Positions 46,760-56,994 of a DNA stretch of 64,000 bases are shown in pieces; within the stretch, counting starts at the first letter, position 1, and the number at the start of each line of letters is the position of its first letter. This stretch comes from Chelonoidis abingdonii. Lineage: Eukaryota > Chordata > Testudines > Testudinidae. The notes below the pieces were generated by a model. The model worked only from the letters and a program-made list of their open reading frames with translations, was not told the DNA's origin and did no database searches. The translations under genes were made by a program, and so were the position numbers. The DNA lies in NCBI RefSeq assembly GCF_003597395.2, contig NC_133782.1:10631126-10695125 (forward strand). Direction: 5' to 3'.

Positions 46760-47814
46760 CAGGACTGGCCTTACCATGAGGCAAACTGAGGTTTTTGGGT
46801 ACATAAGCCATGGCCTCTCCACTTCGTCATCATTGGGGATTTCATGCCAGGAATGTGTTGGATGGAAACTTCTATTTTCATTGTCTTTGGGGAACATGAA
46901 GTTTTTCACTTCCTGTGGCCCATGCAGTGCAAGGAAGTCCCTCGGACTACTGCTCATGTGGGTCCACAGTCCTGGATCATCTACTCTTAAGGAACTAAAC
47001 TCAGCAGCAGCTGTTTCTTGTGCTCCCACCACACTCTTCTCTGATCCACACTTTTCTTCAGGCATGTGCATGGTTACATCCATTTGGGATGGAGATACGG
47101 ATGCTGCAGTAGCTGCCAGGTCACCTGCACTCTGACTAACTGGAAGATCAGGTATCTCCTCACCACTCAGATCCTCACTGGGGCCAGAAGGCTCACCGTG
47201 AACATCTGTGTCTATGTATCTCAGGAGAGCTCCTTCCTGCTTGGATAGAAAAGCTTCTTTTGCTTTCTCTCTCTTTCTGAATGCTGCCCCAGAGGGGTGT
47301 TTTCTTCTTTCACTCATGACTGCTGTCCTGTGCCAGCTATAGCGGCTCTCAACACTCAGCTGAAGGGGACAAATAAGTAGGCTGGTACCAGGGCCTGAGT
47401 GAGGGAAGATATCAGCGTCTTAAGTGCCTAACTGGCTCCTACCACTTCAGGTGACTGCCTGTTCTCCTCAAGTGGGTTCAGGGAAGCAGCAGGAAACAGG
47501 AAGCTCTCTGAGAAGCTGGTGTGAATCAGTCCACGCTCCTGGAGGTTCTAGAGAGGTACATAAGAGGCTCCTCCTCCTCTCTCTCCCTGCAGCTCCTGCT
47601 GCTTTCTGTTATTTCCTCTCACCTTTTCTCCTGCCTTCCCGTTATGTCTCTTGTGCCCTCCTTCCTCCAGCCCAGCACTCCACCATCTCTGTGCATCCAG
47701 AGCAGAGAGAATACATATGCACCAGCAGCACACAATTTTCTACACTCTGGGTCCTAGTGGTGCCCCACCACGGTCCGGCACCTGAGGTGGTCGCCTCGTG
47801 GTAAGGCCAGCCCT
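46760..47814 (-). mobile_element. hAT element, deletion derivative keeping a transposase start
   Basis: The left end CAGGACTGGCCTTACC and the right end GGTAAGGCCAGCCCT are inverted copies that continue as CATGAGGC/GCCTCGTG. Between them lies the 5' part of a transposase gene on the minus strand. Flanking octamers CTGAAGGG (left) and TCACCATG (right) do not match, so the duplication has been lost or one end has been rearranged. Most of the transposase, including the catalytic core, is absent. The right 500 bp is the non-coding 5' region of the element. Confidence 0.8.
46776..47317 (-). pseudogene. N-terminal part of a ZMYM1-like hAT transposase
   Basis: A real ATG at 47317-47315 opens a frame starting MSERRKHPSGAAFRKREKAKE, the basic start typical of ZMYM1-like (TTF-zinc-finger) hAT transposases. 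After an acidic low-conservation region, HSWHEIPNDDEVERPWLMYP corresponds to the start of the TTF-type zinc finger. The expected following cysteines are missing: just after WLMYPKT the frame runs straight into the terminal inverted repeat (about 46795). An internal deletion therefore fused the finger start to the 3' end. The full protein would bind the element's ends and cut DNA; this fragment cannot. Confidence 0.75.
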
Positions 47815-47869
47815 TCACCATGGGGTTCAAGTCCAAGACTGGGACTCCTAGGTGCAACTGCATTACCAA

Positions 47870-48430
47870 TAACAAATAATAATAGGAGTAGGATGTTACC
47901 CTGTTGTTTTACAGTGAAGAAAACAAAGGCAGAGAGGCTGATCGGTATGGGTAAGAACACAGAAGAAGTCAGTGACATCATAGGCGTCAACTGTCCCTGG
48001 CGTTGGTGGGTGCTCGTGCCCCTCCGCCTCTGGCCTCGCCCTGCCTCCACTCTTTCCCCACTCCTGCCCCACCCCCATTCCAACCCCTTCCCCAAATCCC
48101 CACCCCAGCCCCACCTCTTCCTTGAGCATGCTGCATTCTCCCTCCCTCCCAGCGCTTGCCGCGTGAAACAGCTGTTTCGCAGAGCAAGCGCTGGGAGCTC
48201 GGGGGAAAAGGTGGGCACACGGCGTGCTCAGGTGAGGAAGCGGAGCCAGAGCAGAGGCAAGCTGGGGTGGGGTGGCGAGCTGCCAGTGAGTGCTAAGCAT
48301 CCACTAATTTTTCCCCGAGTGTGCTACAGCCCCGGAACACCCACGGAGTCGGCGCCTATGAGTGGCATAGCTGGGATTAGAACTCAAGACTTCATGGCTC
48401 TCAGAACTGTATTCAGACCACTAAGAGCTC
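47870..48430 (+). repeat. MIR-like SINE interrupted by a hAT MITE
   Basis: The left part (about 47890-47978) contains 'ttttacagtgaagaaaacaa' and 'ggcagagaggctgat'; the right part (48369-48430) reads 'agctgggattagaactcaag' and 'gtattcagaccactaag'. Both follow the MIR consensus in order, with the MITE between them. Confidence 0.6.
47979..48360. mobile_element. hAT MITE (382 bp) inserted in a MIR-like SINE
   Basis: Ends CATAGGCGTCAAC and GTCGGCGCCTATG are inverted with two mismatches; octamers AGTGACAT (47971-47978) and AGTGGCAT (48361-48368) differ at one base. The interior has a C-rich block (48040-48115) and matches a MITE family that I recall as abundant in turtles. Confidence 0.85.
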
Positions 48431-49714
48431 CCAGCTGAAACCAAAGAATGAATCTGAGTTTCATGGAGACCATCTGTCCCTGACTGCAATATTCTCTTCT
48501 GAAAGAGACAGTGGAAGCATATTAATAAAAATCTCAACATGCCAGTGTTTTGGCTCTTTGTGGTATTTTGCTGACAGATCAGAGTGTACAGATATGTTAC
48601 TTGGTGGAGTAAGTGACTGCTCTCGCAGCCTTTGCTTTTATCACTACCCTTGCAGGGCTTTATTCAGAAATGAAATAAGCTTTAGGTCAGGTTAACAATT
48701 CAGCTGAAAAACATAGCTTCAGCTGTAAGCAATAGATTTCAAGAGCTAGAAGCAAATCATATCTAGTCAGTCTAGCAATAAATAGAAGTAAAACATCTTG
48801 TTGATGGATCCATCGTTTATATTTGCACAATAGCCAAATGCAGCACACACTATGGATGAGAGATTGCTAGATATACATTTGATTCATATGGCCATGCTGT
48901 TGCTCTGTTTTAGGAAATCATTCCAAAGCCAGCCTCTTGGTATGCCACAGTTGTGATATTTGACAAGATTTCTGCCTTTATGGGAAACAAACTACTAGGG
49001 ATGTGGCTTCTGTAAGAAACAGAGCTGGGTGGCATTTTTCAGCCCTAATTCTTTTTTCACTGAAAAATACAGATTATGATCAACCGAAACATTTGTGAAT
49101 TTGTGTTTGATTTTGGTGAATTGTTTCAGTGAAAAAGAAAAACTTGTGTTGAAAAGTTTCATTGAGAAATCAAATTCCAGCAAATTTCAATGAGCTGTTT
49201 ACAAAATGGATCATTCTCTTTTAAAAAGAAACTTGCCCTATTTCTCAGCAAGCATGATAGGAAATAGCTGTCCTGAGGTCTCGTACTGGGGAGATTTTTG
49301 TATACAAAATCTGCAGTATAATCACTACTCCCCTGTGAAGTATGTTTCTAAATAATTTAAACCAAACTACGCTTTTCAGAATAAATTAAAAATAGTGCAT
49401 TGTGCTATGCAGTATCCATGTTTTTTTTTATAATAGTATTTATTCACAAACTAGCTGATTTAGAAATATTTGTATAACCTGCAGTGGGTTGCCCAATCAT
49501 TGCTCTGGATTAGAGTGGATCTGTTGTGGGTGTGCCTGGCTGTATTTTGCTGTGTGTCAGTGTGTGTGGTGTCATTCTATATAGGAAATTTAAATGGGTG
49601 ACATCCTCAGCTATGGATTGCACTAGCTGAGGATCTGGCCTGTGGTGCATAAGCAAGACAAGTTATTAAGGAACCTGCAGTTCTCAGACACACATAGTGT
49701 GCTTAGTGTCCCCC
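48431..49714. other. AT-rich non-coding stretch
   Basis: Nothing recognised. Confidence 0.5.
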
Positions 49715-50070
49715 CATATACTGGGACCGGCACCGTGAGGCCAGTACCGAAAGATGCATTTCACATCGATGCCGCTGTACTCTGAGCAGAGTCTGATTTC
49801 GGCAGCTCAGAGACCGGCATGAGGGCTGACTCCATGAGGAGCGCTCTGTCTTATGTCCTGCTCCTTTTTGTTCTGGGCTTGAAGCTTTTATAAATGCGAA
49901 CTTATTGCTAATGTGAGCTTCTTCCAAACTCTTCAAGCAACTTTGATGAATGTTGCTGATTGGCATAGGCTGGTACTGGCTAAGAAGCAAAGGAAGCACC
50001 CCAGGGAGAGGGTGTTCCTCAACATCCCGTGTGGGAAAAGGAACATCCAGGGAAGAACATAGACCCGTAG

Positions 50071-50286
50071 TTGGTACAAGCCACATGCCAGGCACTGGGC
50101 CTGTTGATAAATGAACAAAAATCCACATTAGAGCCAGTGCAAAAAATAGGGTTTATAGAGGCAGTCCTGGACTCGACACGGGCCAGAGCGTTTCTCCTGG
50201 AGCCCAGATCTGAGGCAATGCCAGCTTTCATCACCCAACTCACCACCACCCTGTCACCACAGGCAGGGTATGCCTCAGGCTACTAG
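50071..50286 (+). pseudogene. DIRS reverse transcriptase / RNase H remnant
   Basis: The frame contains ALGLLINEQKSTLEPVQKIG, with the L-I-N-x-x-K-S motif that follows the RT domain in DIRS and gypsy-like elements, then FIEAVLDSTRARAFLLEPRS, the start of the RNase H domain. The upstream RT palm with the catalytic aspartates is not preserved. The frame ends at 50286. Confidence 0.75.
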
Positions 50287-50737
50287 GACATATAGCAGCA
50301 TGCATTTATGTAGTTCGCCATGCACATCTATGGCTCAGGCCCCTCCAGATGTGGTAAGTGCTGGTTTACGTCCCGGCCAGGCACCACCAAACAGAGTCCT
50401 CACAATTCCGTCGCAAGTGCTTACTGCTCTGAAATGGTGGTCAAACCCAATAAATGTTTCCAAAGGAAAACCCTTTGCAACCCCAAAACCCACAAAGGTG
50501 CTAGTGTTGGACATATCTGACCTAGGCTGCGGGGAGCCCACCTTGGATCACTGAAGACCCAGGAGTTGTGGTCCCAGGAGGAACTCACACTACACATCAA
50601 CATCAGGAAGCTCAGAGCCATTTGTCTGGCTTGTAAGGCGTTCCTTCCTCGACTATCCCTCAAGTGGTTCAGGTGTTGACTGACTGTACAGCTGGGAGGT
50701 TACTGCACCCGAAGCTCCCCTTACTCCATCTCACAGC

Positions 50738-51776
50738 ATGGATGTTGTATGGCTGAACCCAGAGGAGCAGGCCTGCTCTACTCAAGTCCAAGGAGTGCTG
50801 CTGGAAAGTAGAAAACCCTCTACTAGAGTGACTTATCTGGCAAAGTGGAAACGCTTCTCCTGCTGGGCGTTGGAGTGGTGGATCTCCTCTATCCAGTCAT
50901 CTCTGCAGTCCATTCTAAACTATCTGCTTCATTTAAAGCATCAGGTCCTAGTCTTCTCCTTGATCAAGGTGCACCTGGTAGCCATTTCACCATTTCACCC
51001 CCATGTCCAGAGTAGATTAGTGTTCTCACATGAGATGATGATCAGGTTCCTTAAGAGCCTAGAAAGGCTCTTCCCATTGATCCAGAACCTGAACTTCAAT
51101 GGAACCTCAATCTAGACCTTTCTAGACTCACTGGCCCTCCCTTCGAGCAGTTAGCTTCCTGTTCTCTTTCACATCTATCGTGCAAAGTTGCCTTTCTTGT
51201 GGCTATCACTTCCATGATACAAGTCTCCAAGATGAAAGTCCTTACACTGGAACCCTCATACACTGTGTTCTGCAAGGATATGGTTCGGTTGCATCCCCAT
51301 CCGGCTTTCCTGCTGAAGGTGGTGTCGACTTTCCATGTTAACCAGGACATATTTCTTCTGGTTTTCTGCCTGAAGCCTCACTCATCGAATGAGGAGAGGC
51401 GTATGTACATCCTTGACATCAGACAAGCTCAGGCCTTTTACTTAGAACATACTAAGCCTTTCTGTAAATCGACTCAATTGTTTATCACAGTGGCTGGCAG
51501 AGTGAAAGGCCTCCCAGTATCTTCTCAAAGGCTTTAGTCTTGGATTACCACCTGCATTCACACTTGTTATGAGCTGGCGTAGGTTGTACCTCCGCAGATA
51601 GTGATGGCCCAGTCAATCAGAGCTCAGGCATCGTCGGCAGCCTTCCTGGTGCAAGTCCATATCCAGGATATCTGCAGGGCTGCAACGTGGTTATTGATGC
51701 TTACCTTCATGACCTACTATGCCATCACCCAGCAGGCCAGAGATGATGCTGGCTTTGGCAGAGCTGTATTGCAATA
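50738..51776 (+). pseudogene. DIRS tyrosine recombinase, interrupted by stops
   Basis: The N-terminal part (50738-51115) contains ESRKPSTRVTYLAKWKRFS and LIKVHLVAISPFHPHVQSR, typical of the core-binding domain. After a break at 51116 the catalytic domain continues (51199-51776) with VSKMKVLTLEPSYTVFCKD, then HPHPAFLLKVVSTFHVNQD, then KGLPVSSQRL and, beyond stop codons at 51535 and 51586, MAQSIRAQASSAAF and CRAATWLLMLTFMTYYAI. The R of SIRAQAS fits the family's conserved second arginine (the preceding H is Q here) and the Y in MTYYAI is in the expected position. The enzyme inserts circular DNA copies; at least three breaks make this copy inactive. Confidence 0.8.
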
Positions 51777-52165
51777 GACACATCCATGAACTCCTACCCA
51801 TCTCCGGGAATACTGCTTGGGAGTCACCTAACATGTAATAGATGTGAGCGATCACTCGAAGAAGAAAAAACGGTTACTAAACTTTTGTAACTGTTGTTCT
51901 TTGAGAGGTGTTGCTCATGTCCATTCCATGATATGCCCTCCTTCGCCTCTGTCAGAGTTCTAGCAAGAAGGAACTACAGGAAGGCGGGGCCCAGCAGCAC
52001 CCCTTATGCCGGCGCATATGCGCACCACTCCATAGGGTGCCAGAGCTGGTCCCCTATGAAAACCATTGAAGGAAAAACTTCCAGCACCAGTGCATGTGGC
52101 ACATGGACATGAGCAACGCATCTTGAAGAACAACAGTTATGAAAGGTTAGTAACCATTTTTTCTC

Positions 52166-53037
52166 CATTCCATTCAACTTTTGGAGAGGAGGTCAAATAC
52201 CAGAAAAGCACAAGTTTTTGTATCTTCGCAGTTATTTCCTTTTTATGATGACCCTGTTTACAAGTCTTTTCTTTGGCAGACAACAAGATAATACAGGTGG
52301 GAAAGATCTGAAACCAAATTTTTACAGAGATTTATCACATCTGCAATCCAGGAGAAATGTTAACTAAGGCAGATGTTCTGTTATCTGCACATATCTGTGC
52401 TGTTGGTCCATCCCTTGTGTATCTTTTGCTCTCACTTCAATTTGTCTTCAAATGTGTAAAGGGAAAATCAGGGTTGCCTTGCCTTTCCTTACTTGGGAAT
52501 TCTTGCAAGAGACTTTCAGGCACCCTCTACAGTGACTGAACTCCAACTTACTTTTGTGCATGTCATTCTTGGTGGGAGAGGGAAGGAGAGAGAGTTATCT
52601 TAGGACTGCGATTGTTTTTGAATGATTAATGTCCATAGACTGAACACTAGGTTTTGTTTGATTGCTGATGTTCTTTTTATCCTGCCAGGATTAAGATTTA
52701 TGTATCAAATATACACACACGGTCAAATATACGTGAACCCTGTTCAATCATGCTAACAGGCTTGCCTCCATGGAGCTTTACATCCTACTGATAACACTGG
52801 GGGCAGGGGGGAGATAAAGTCAGTGAGAGAGATATGTCAATTTAATAAGACTGCAGAAACTCTGCCAGATGACATAATGGCTAAATGGTCTCCAGTGTGA
52901 TTACAAGGATTCTCGAAATACCCTAAACCTGGATGAAAATTTCAACTCCCTGGGACGTTATCTAATTAAAATATAATCATGCAAATCATTATTGCTACCA
53001 CTGTTATATAATTGCAACAAATCTTATACAAAGTGTA
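52166..53037. other. Non-coding stretch
   Basis: Nothing recognised beyond ordinary AT-rich sequence. Confidence 0.5.
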
Positions 53038-54135
53038 AGGGTTCAACAACTTGCAGGCTAACTAACCCAAAGACAACCTTTAAAGACATGTTGGAAAGTA
53101 TGTGAATGGTAATTAGGGCCATTCGATGCTAGATTGGCTAGAACTTTGAAATGCAAATCTGTATTGTTAGAGAATTAAAGGTGATAGTAATTGTATGTGT
53201 TTAATTATAGCTGGTTAAATGTTCGCCATGTAAACAGACAGTTCCTGTCTGTCACTATAACTGTTGATTCAGAGATCAAAAGAGAATATTAACATTTAGA
53301 TGAATCTTGCATGCAATAATGTCATTGTCTAGGTGTCTCTTTAAAGTTTGTGATAAACTGCTTAATGGATAAATTATCATATGTTAATCCATGTAGTTAA
53401 TTATCGGTGAGGTTTAGGAAACAGAAGGTTACATCAAAAGCCTATTGTTCACCAGGACTGTATGGTCAAGTGGCTGCTAGAAAACTGTATAAAAGACACT
53501 TGGGTCCTGATCCTTTTTATCTCAGATCTGCTTGAGGCTTCCTGCAGAGGAAGCCTAAGCCATAAGGACTGAGATCCCAGTCCTGACTGGACTACCCTGA
53601 GTATAAATATTGGGCTATAACCTACAAACTATTTCTGAAAGAACTCTTTGCATCTGCAAAGCTCACCGTCTCTGCTATGAATCTGAATCTCAAGATTGTA
53701 CTCATGTCTGTATGTATACTGATCCATACTCTCTCTTTTCTGTTTTAATAAATTTTAGTTTAGTCAATAAGAATTGGCTGTAAGCATGTACTTGGGTGAG
53801 ATCTGGAAAAGTCATTAACCTGGGAGGTAATGTGTCCGATCCTTTGGGATTGGTAGACGTTTTTTATATAAGGAATAAGATTTTCAGTAATCCTCATCAT
53901 ATTTGACTTGGGTCTCTGGGGGAGGCATGAGGCTGGGTTACTTTAAGGGAACTGTGTTGATGGCTTCTGGATAGCCAGTAAGGTATTGTAGAAGCTGTTT
54001 TGTGCTGACTTGGTAAATCTAAGCATTGGAATATCCACCAGCTTTGGGGATTGTCTGCCCCATTCTTTGCAGTTCACTCTAATTGAGTGACCTCAGTTGG
54101 CTCTCCTGGAACTCCAGTCACATTCCCTATAAAAT
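53038..54135 (+). mobile_element. ERV-type LTR, probably solo
   Basis: A TATA box (TATAAAAG, 53488-53495) is followed 259 bases later by AATAAA (53747-53752), the order and spacing of an LTR U3-R region. Sequence beyond (GTAAGCATGTACTTGGGTGA and TTGCAGTTCACTCTAATTGA) matches an LTR family I know from turtles. Borders are approximate (a TGTAAGG start near 53038 and a CTCCAGTCACA end near 54131). No internal retroviral genes lie on either side. A duplication was not found. Confidence 0.6.
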
Positions 54136-54304
54136 GAATAGCATGAAATATGCCCTTCTTGTACCTATCTATGTTGGGGAGCCATTGAAGGACAGTAGGT
54201 TAATCTGCAAGGAATATTAACGATTTGTGTAAGGACACCCTGAGAAGGCGATGTTTGTGTGACTATAGTTAAGTATCTGTCAGTTTGCAGAGAGACAGTA
54301 AGGC

Positions 54305-54485
54305 TCAATGGATAGGGCCACTGGATGGGACTCAGGAGATTTGGATTCCATCTCTGGTTCTGTCACTGGGCCTGCATTGGGCAAATCATTTCACTTCTCT
54401 TTTACCTTATTTGTAAAACGGATAATAATACCTCTGTTAAAGCACTTTGAGATCAACAGATAAGTGCTGGCTAATATTGCTGCAA
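54305..54485 (+). repeat. MIR-like SINE
   Basis: The order 'gactcaggagatttggattc', 'gggcaaatcatttcacttct', 'taaaacggataataatacct', 'gcactttgagatcaacagat' follows the full MIR-type consensus. It is the most complete of the SINE copies here. Confidence 0.65.
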
Positions 54486-54514
54486 TAACTTCTATATTTG
54501 TTCAGTTTGTAATG

Positions 54515-54690
54515 ACAAATGGATAAGGTGCTGGCCTGAGAATCAGGAGAACAGTATTCTAGGCCTGACTTGCTATAACCTGTCTGCACCTCAGTTTTCC
54601 CATCTGTAAAATAGGGATAATGACATCCTTCTTTGGGAGATGTGGCTAAAAAGCACTATGTGAGAGCTAAGTATTGTCTTTATAACTCCT
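54515..54690 (+). repeat. MIR-like SINE
   Basis: Contains 'gcctgagaatcaggagaac', 'tgcacctcagttttcccatc', 'tgtaaaatagggataatgac' and 'tgagagctaagtattg' in consensus order. It lies about 30 bp from the preceding copy in the same orientation. Confidence 0.65.
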
Positions 54691-55745
54691 CTTTATGTGC
54701 ATCTTTGAAGGCTGAATCCTGGTTTGCAGGTGCTCAGCCCTGCACACCACATCCATTTGGCTCTTTAAAAAGTTCAAGAGTGTGCAAGTGCGAAGTGTGA
54801 CTGAGGCCCTTGAAGTGCTTGTTGTACATAAAAGGTGAACTCTAAAGGTTGTATAAAACTTAGGGCTTGATTCTCAAAGCCCCAAGGGGCCAAGTCCACC
54901 TGCAGAAATACGTGCACATGTGTGTAGTTGCATAGGCAGTTGTCATGATTGTGTGCAGCCAAATGACTAGTTTAATATCTGTCTAGCCACTTGCACGTGC
55001 CAGTAAGCAGGTACACTAGTTGTGTGTGCTCTTTGAGTGTCCCAACTGGCATTATGCCAGCTACCAGGGTTTGATAAATTGAAGATCCGGGTATACCCAT
55101 CTCCCTCCTCCTGATCACCAGGTAGCAAGATGAGATCTGGCTCACTGAATTACATCGTGGGAGGACAGAAGCAGAAGAGAAAAGAACAGCCCTTATACTG
55201 TCTTGGGGAGTACAAAGAGAATGGTGGGAGGAAGGAAAGATGAAGGGATTTAAATACCTTGCTTTCCTTTGGACTCAGCAAAGAGATGGAGAATAGCCCC
55301 TTTATCACATGACCACTAGAAAAGAAATGAAGGGAAAAGAAACAAACCAATAAAGGGCTTTTTTCCCCCAACCCTAAAGCACTGTCACTGCAGGCCAGGT
55401 TGGCACCAACTATTTTCAGCTTTTAACTTGCCAGTGAAGCTATTCTGAAAGGAAATACAAATAATCTCTTCCTTTTTTGTGTGTTTACTTTGTACCTTGG
55501 CTGGTGAAAAAGAAAAATGTTAAATTCTGAGAACTGGTTTACCGTGTATCCACAATAGTGACTTGACGTAACATTTCATAAAGTTTTATTGAGAGCAGGA
55601 ACAAATTTTTGCAAGGAAGACAGGCGCTGTTTAAAATCCAGTGGGTAAATAATTAGCATTTAAAACGTATCATTTGTTTATTTAAATACTTAATTGAGAG
55701 GGAGGTATTTTTAAATGCTGTAAGCTTTACCTACATAGCTTAGGG

Positions 55746-55826
55746 CAGTGGTTTTCAAACTTTTTTTCTGGCCACCCAGTTGAATAAAATTGTTGATGCC
55801 CACAACCCTCAGTTTGAAAACCACTG
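55746..55826. mobile_element. Very short hAT MITE (81 bp)
   Basis: Ends CAGTGGTTTTCAAACT and AGTTTGAAAACCACTG are perfect 16-base inverted repeats, leaving only about 49 bp inside. Octamers GCTTAGGG (55738-55745) and GCCTAGGG (55827-55834) differ at one base. A transcript would form a hairpin of about 80 nt. Confidence 0.9.
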
Positions 55827-56164
55827 GCCTAGGGGCTTTTTTTTATAATAGTTATTAATAAGCAGAAGAAGGCTGCAATTAATATTACAACATGTAGAAA
55901 CCAGTATGTCCAATTAATTAAACAAAACCATGAAAATATCAATTTGAGGAACTGTGTACTGTACGTATTAACCCAACACTCCTTAACATCCTTTTTCCTC
56001 CATAGAAATTGGGATGATCTCAAGATTACAAGGTCACATTTTCAGGATCATGGTCTACTTAAATACAATTATCTGCAAGCACTGAGCACAATTTTCAGAG
56101 GGATATAGATGTGAAGAGGAGACATCTGTTACTAGAAAGGGTTTTGTTCTCTTTGTTGCACAGT

Positions 56165-56345
56165 AGAGAGAACAGTGTTATAGGGATCAGGAAACCTGGA
56201 TTCTGTTGCTGGCTTTGCCACTGATCTGTTGTCTGACCTTGGTCAAGGCACCTTACTGCTTCACGCCTCAGTTTCCTTGTCCATTAAATAGGAATAATGA
56301 TGCTTACTTTGCAGGCTAATGTGCTTTCTGATCAATGGCTGAAAA
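56165..56345 (+). repeat. MIR-like SINE
   Basis: Reads 'gaaacctggattctgttgct', 'tctgaccttggtcaaggcac', 'cctcagtttccttgtccatt' and 'taggaataatgatgct', the MIR-type order. Confidence 0.65.
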
Positions 56346-56863
56346 GGACTAGATGCGTCAAATTATTGTTCTAGCCCTATGTGACTCAGCTTACCCCTGT
56401 GCACAATGAACAAGTAATGAAGCAGTATTCCTTTCCGCACCGTGAGTTGGTCTCTGGCCCGGATCCACAGGAGTGCAGTGAAACTGTGTTGATTTACTCC
56501 AGCTGAAGAATTTGCCTGTCTCTTTGTAATTTGAGAATACTGTGCTGTCTGGAGCTGGGAGGCCGGCATGGTATCTCGGGGAGCAATCAGGAGTGTGGCT
56601 GCAGCTATCCCCTTTGCTATGTGCACCCCATGGTATAAAGACAGCTCCATTGGCTGGTAGGGAATGATAGAAGAAAACTATCCCCTTGCCACTGCCCTTT
56701 GATATTACTAGCCCTGAGCATGGTGCAGAACTGCAGAATCTGCATCCTTGGGATCACACAATGCATGGACCAGCATTGAGCCTGTTCCATGGGCAGGGAT
56801 GTATCTTTTTGCTCTCTTTGCCCTGACTTGCCTCTGTTCAGGGAGTGGCACATCTGACTGTTA

Positions 56864-56986
56864 TAGGGTGACCAGACAGCAAATGTGAAAAATCGGGTTG
56901 GGGGTGGGGGATAATAGGAGCCTATATAAGAAAAAGACCCAAAAATCAGGACTGTTCCTATAAAATTGGGACATCTGGTCACCCTA
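56864..56986. mobile_element. hAT MITE (123 bp), family with TAGGGTG ends
   Basis: Ends TAGGGTGACCAGA and TCTGGTCACCCTA are perfect 13-base inverted repeats; perfect duplications GACTGTTA at 56856-56863 and 56987-56994. Interior AGCCTATATAAGAAAAAGAC is shared with 23786-23909. Confidence 0.95.
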
Positions 56987-56994
56987 GACTGTTA

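Larger units (their letters stand above)
49715..52165 (+). mobile_element. DIRS-type (tyrosine recombinase) retrotransposon, degraded
   Basis: The plus strand encodes an RT/RNase H-region remnant, then a tyrosine-recombinase gene, in DIRS1 order. The right end is a 62-base imperfect inverted repeat (about 51866-51927 versus 52100-52163; arms start AAAAAACGGTTACTAAACTT and end AAGGTTAGTAACCATTTTTT) around about 170 bp, as in the terminal regions of DIRS families of turtles and crocodilians. The left part (49715-50060) is probably gag or RT sequence but too degraded to be sure. There is no integrase or target duplication, as expected for this class. Confidence 0.8.

Noticed and set aside
47754..48438. 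Frames of 134-181 codons around 48 kb
   Set aside because: They cover the C-rich interior of the MITE at 47979-48360 and flanking SINE pieces.
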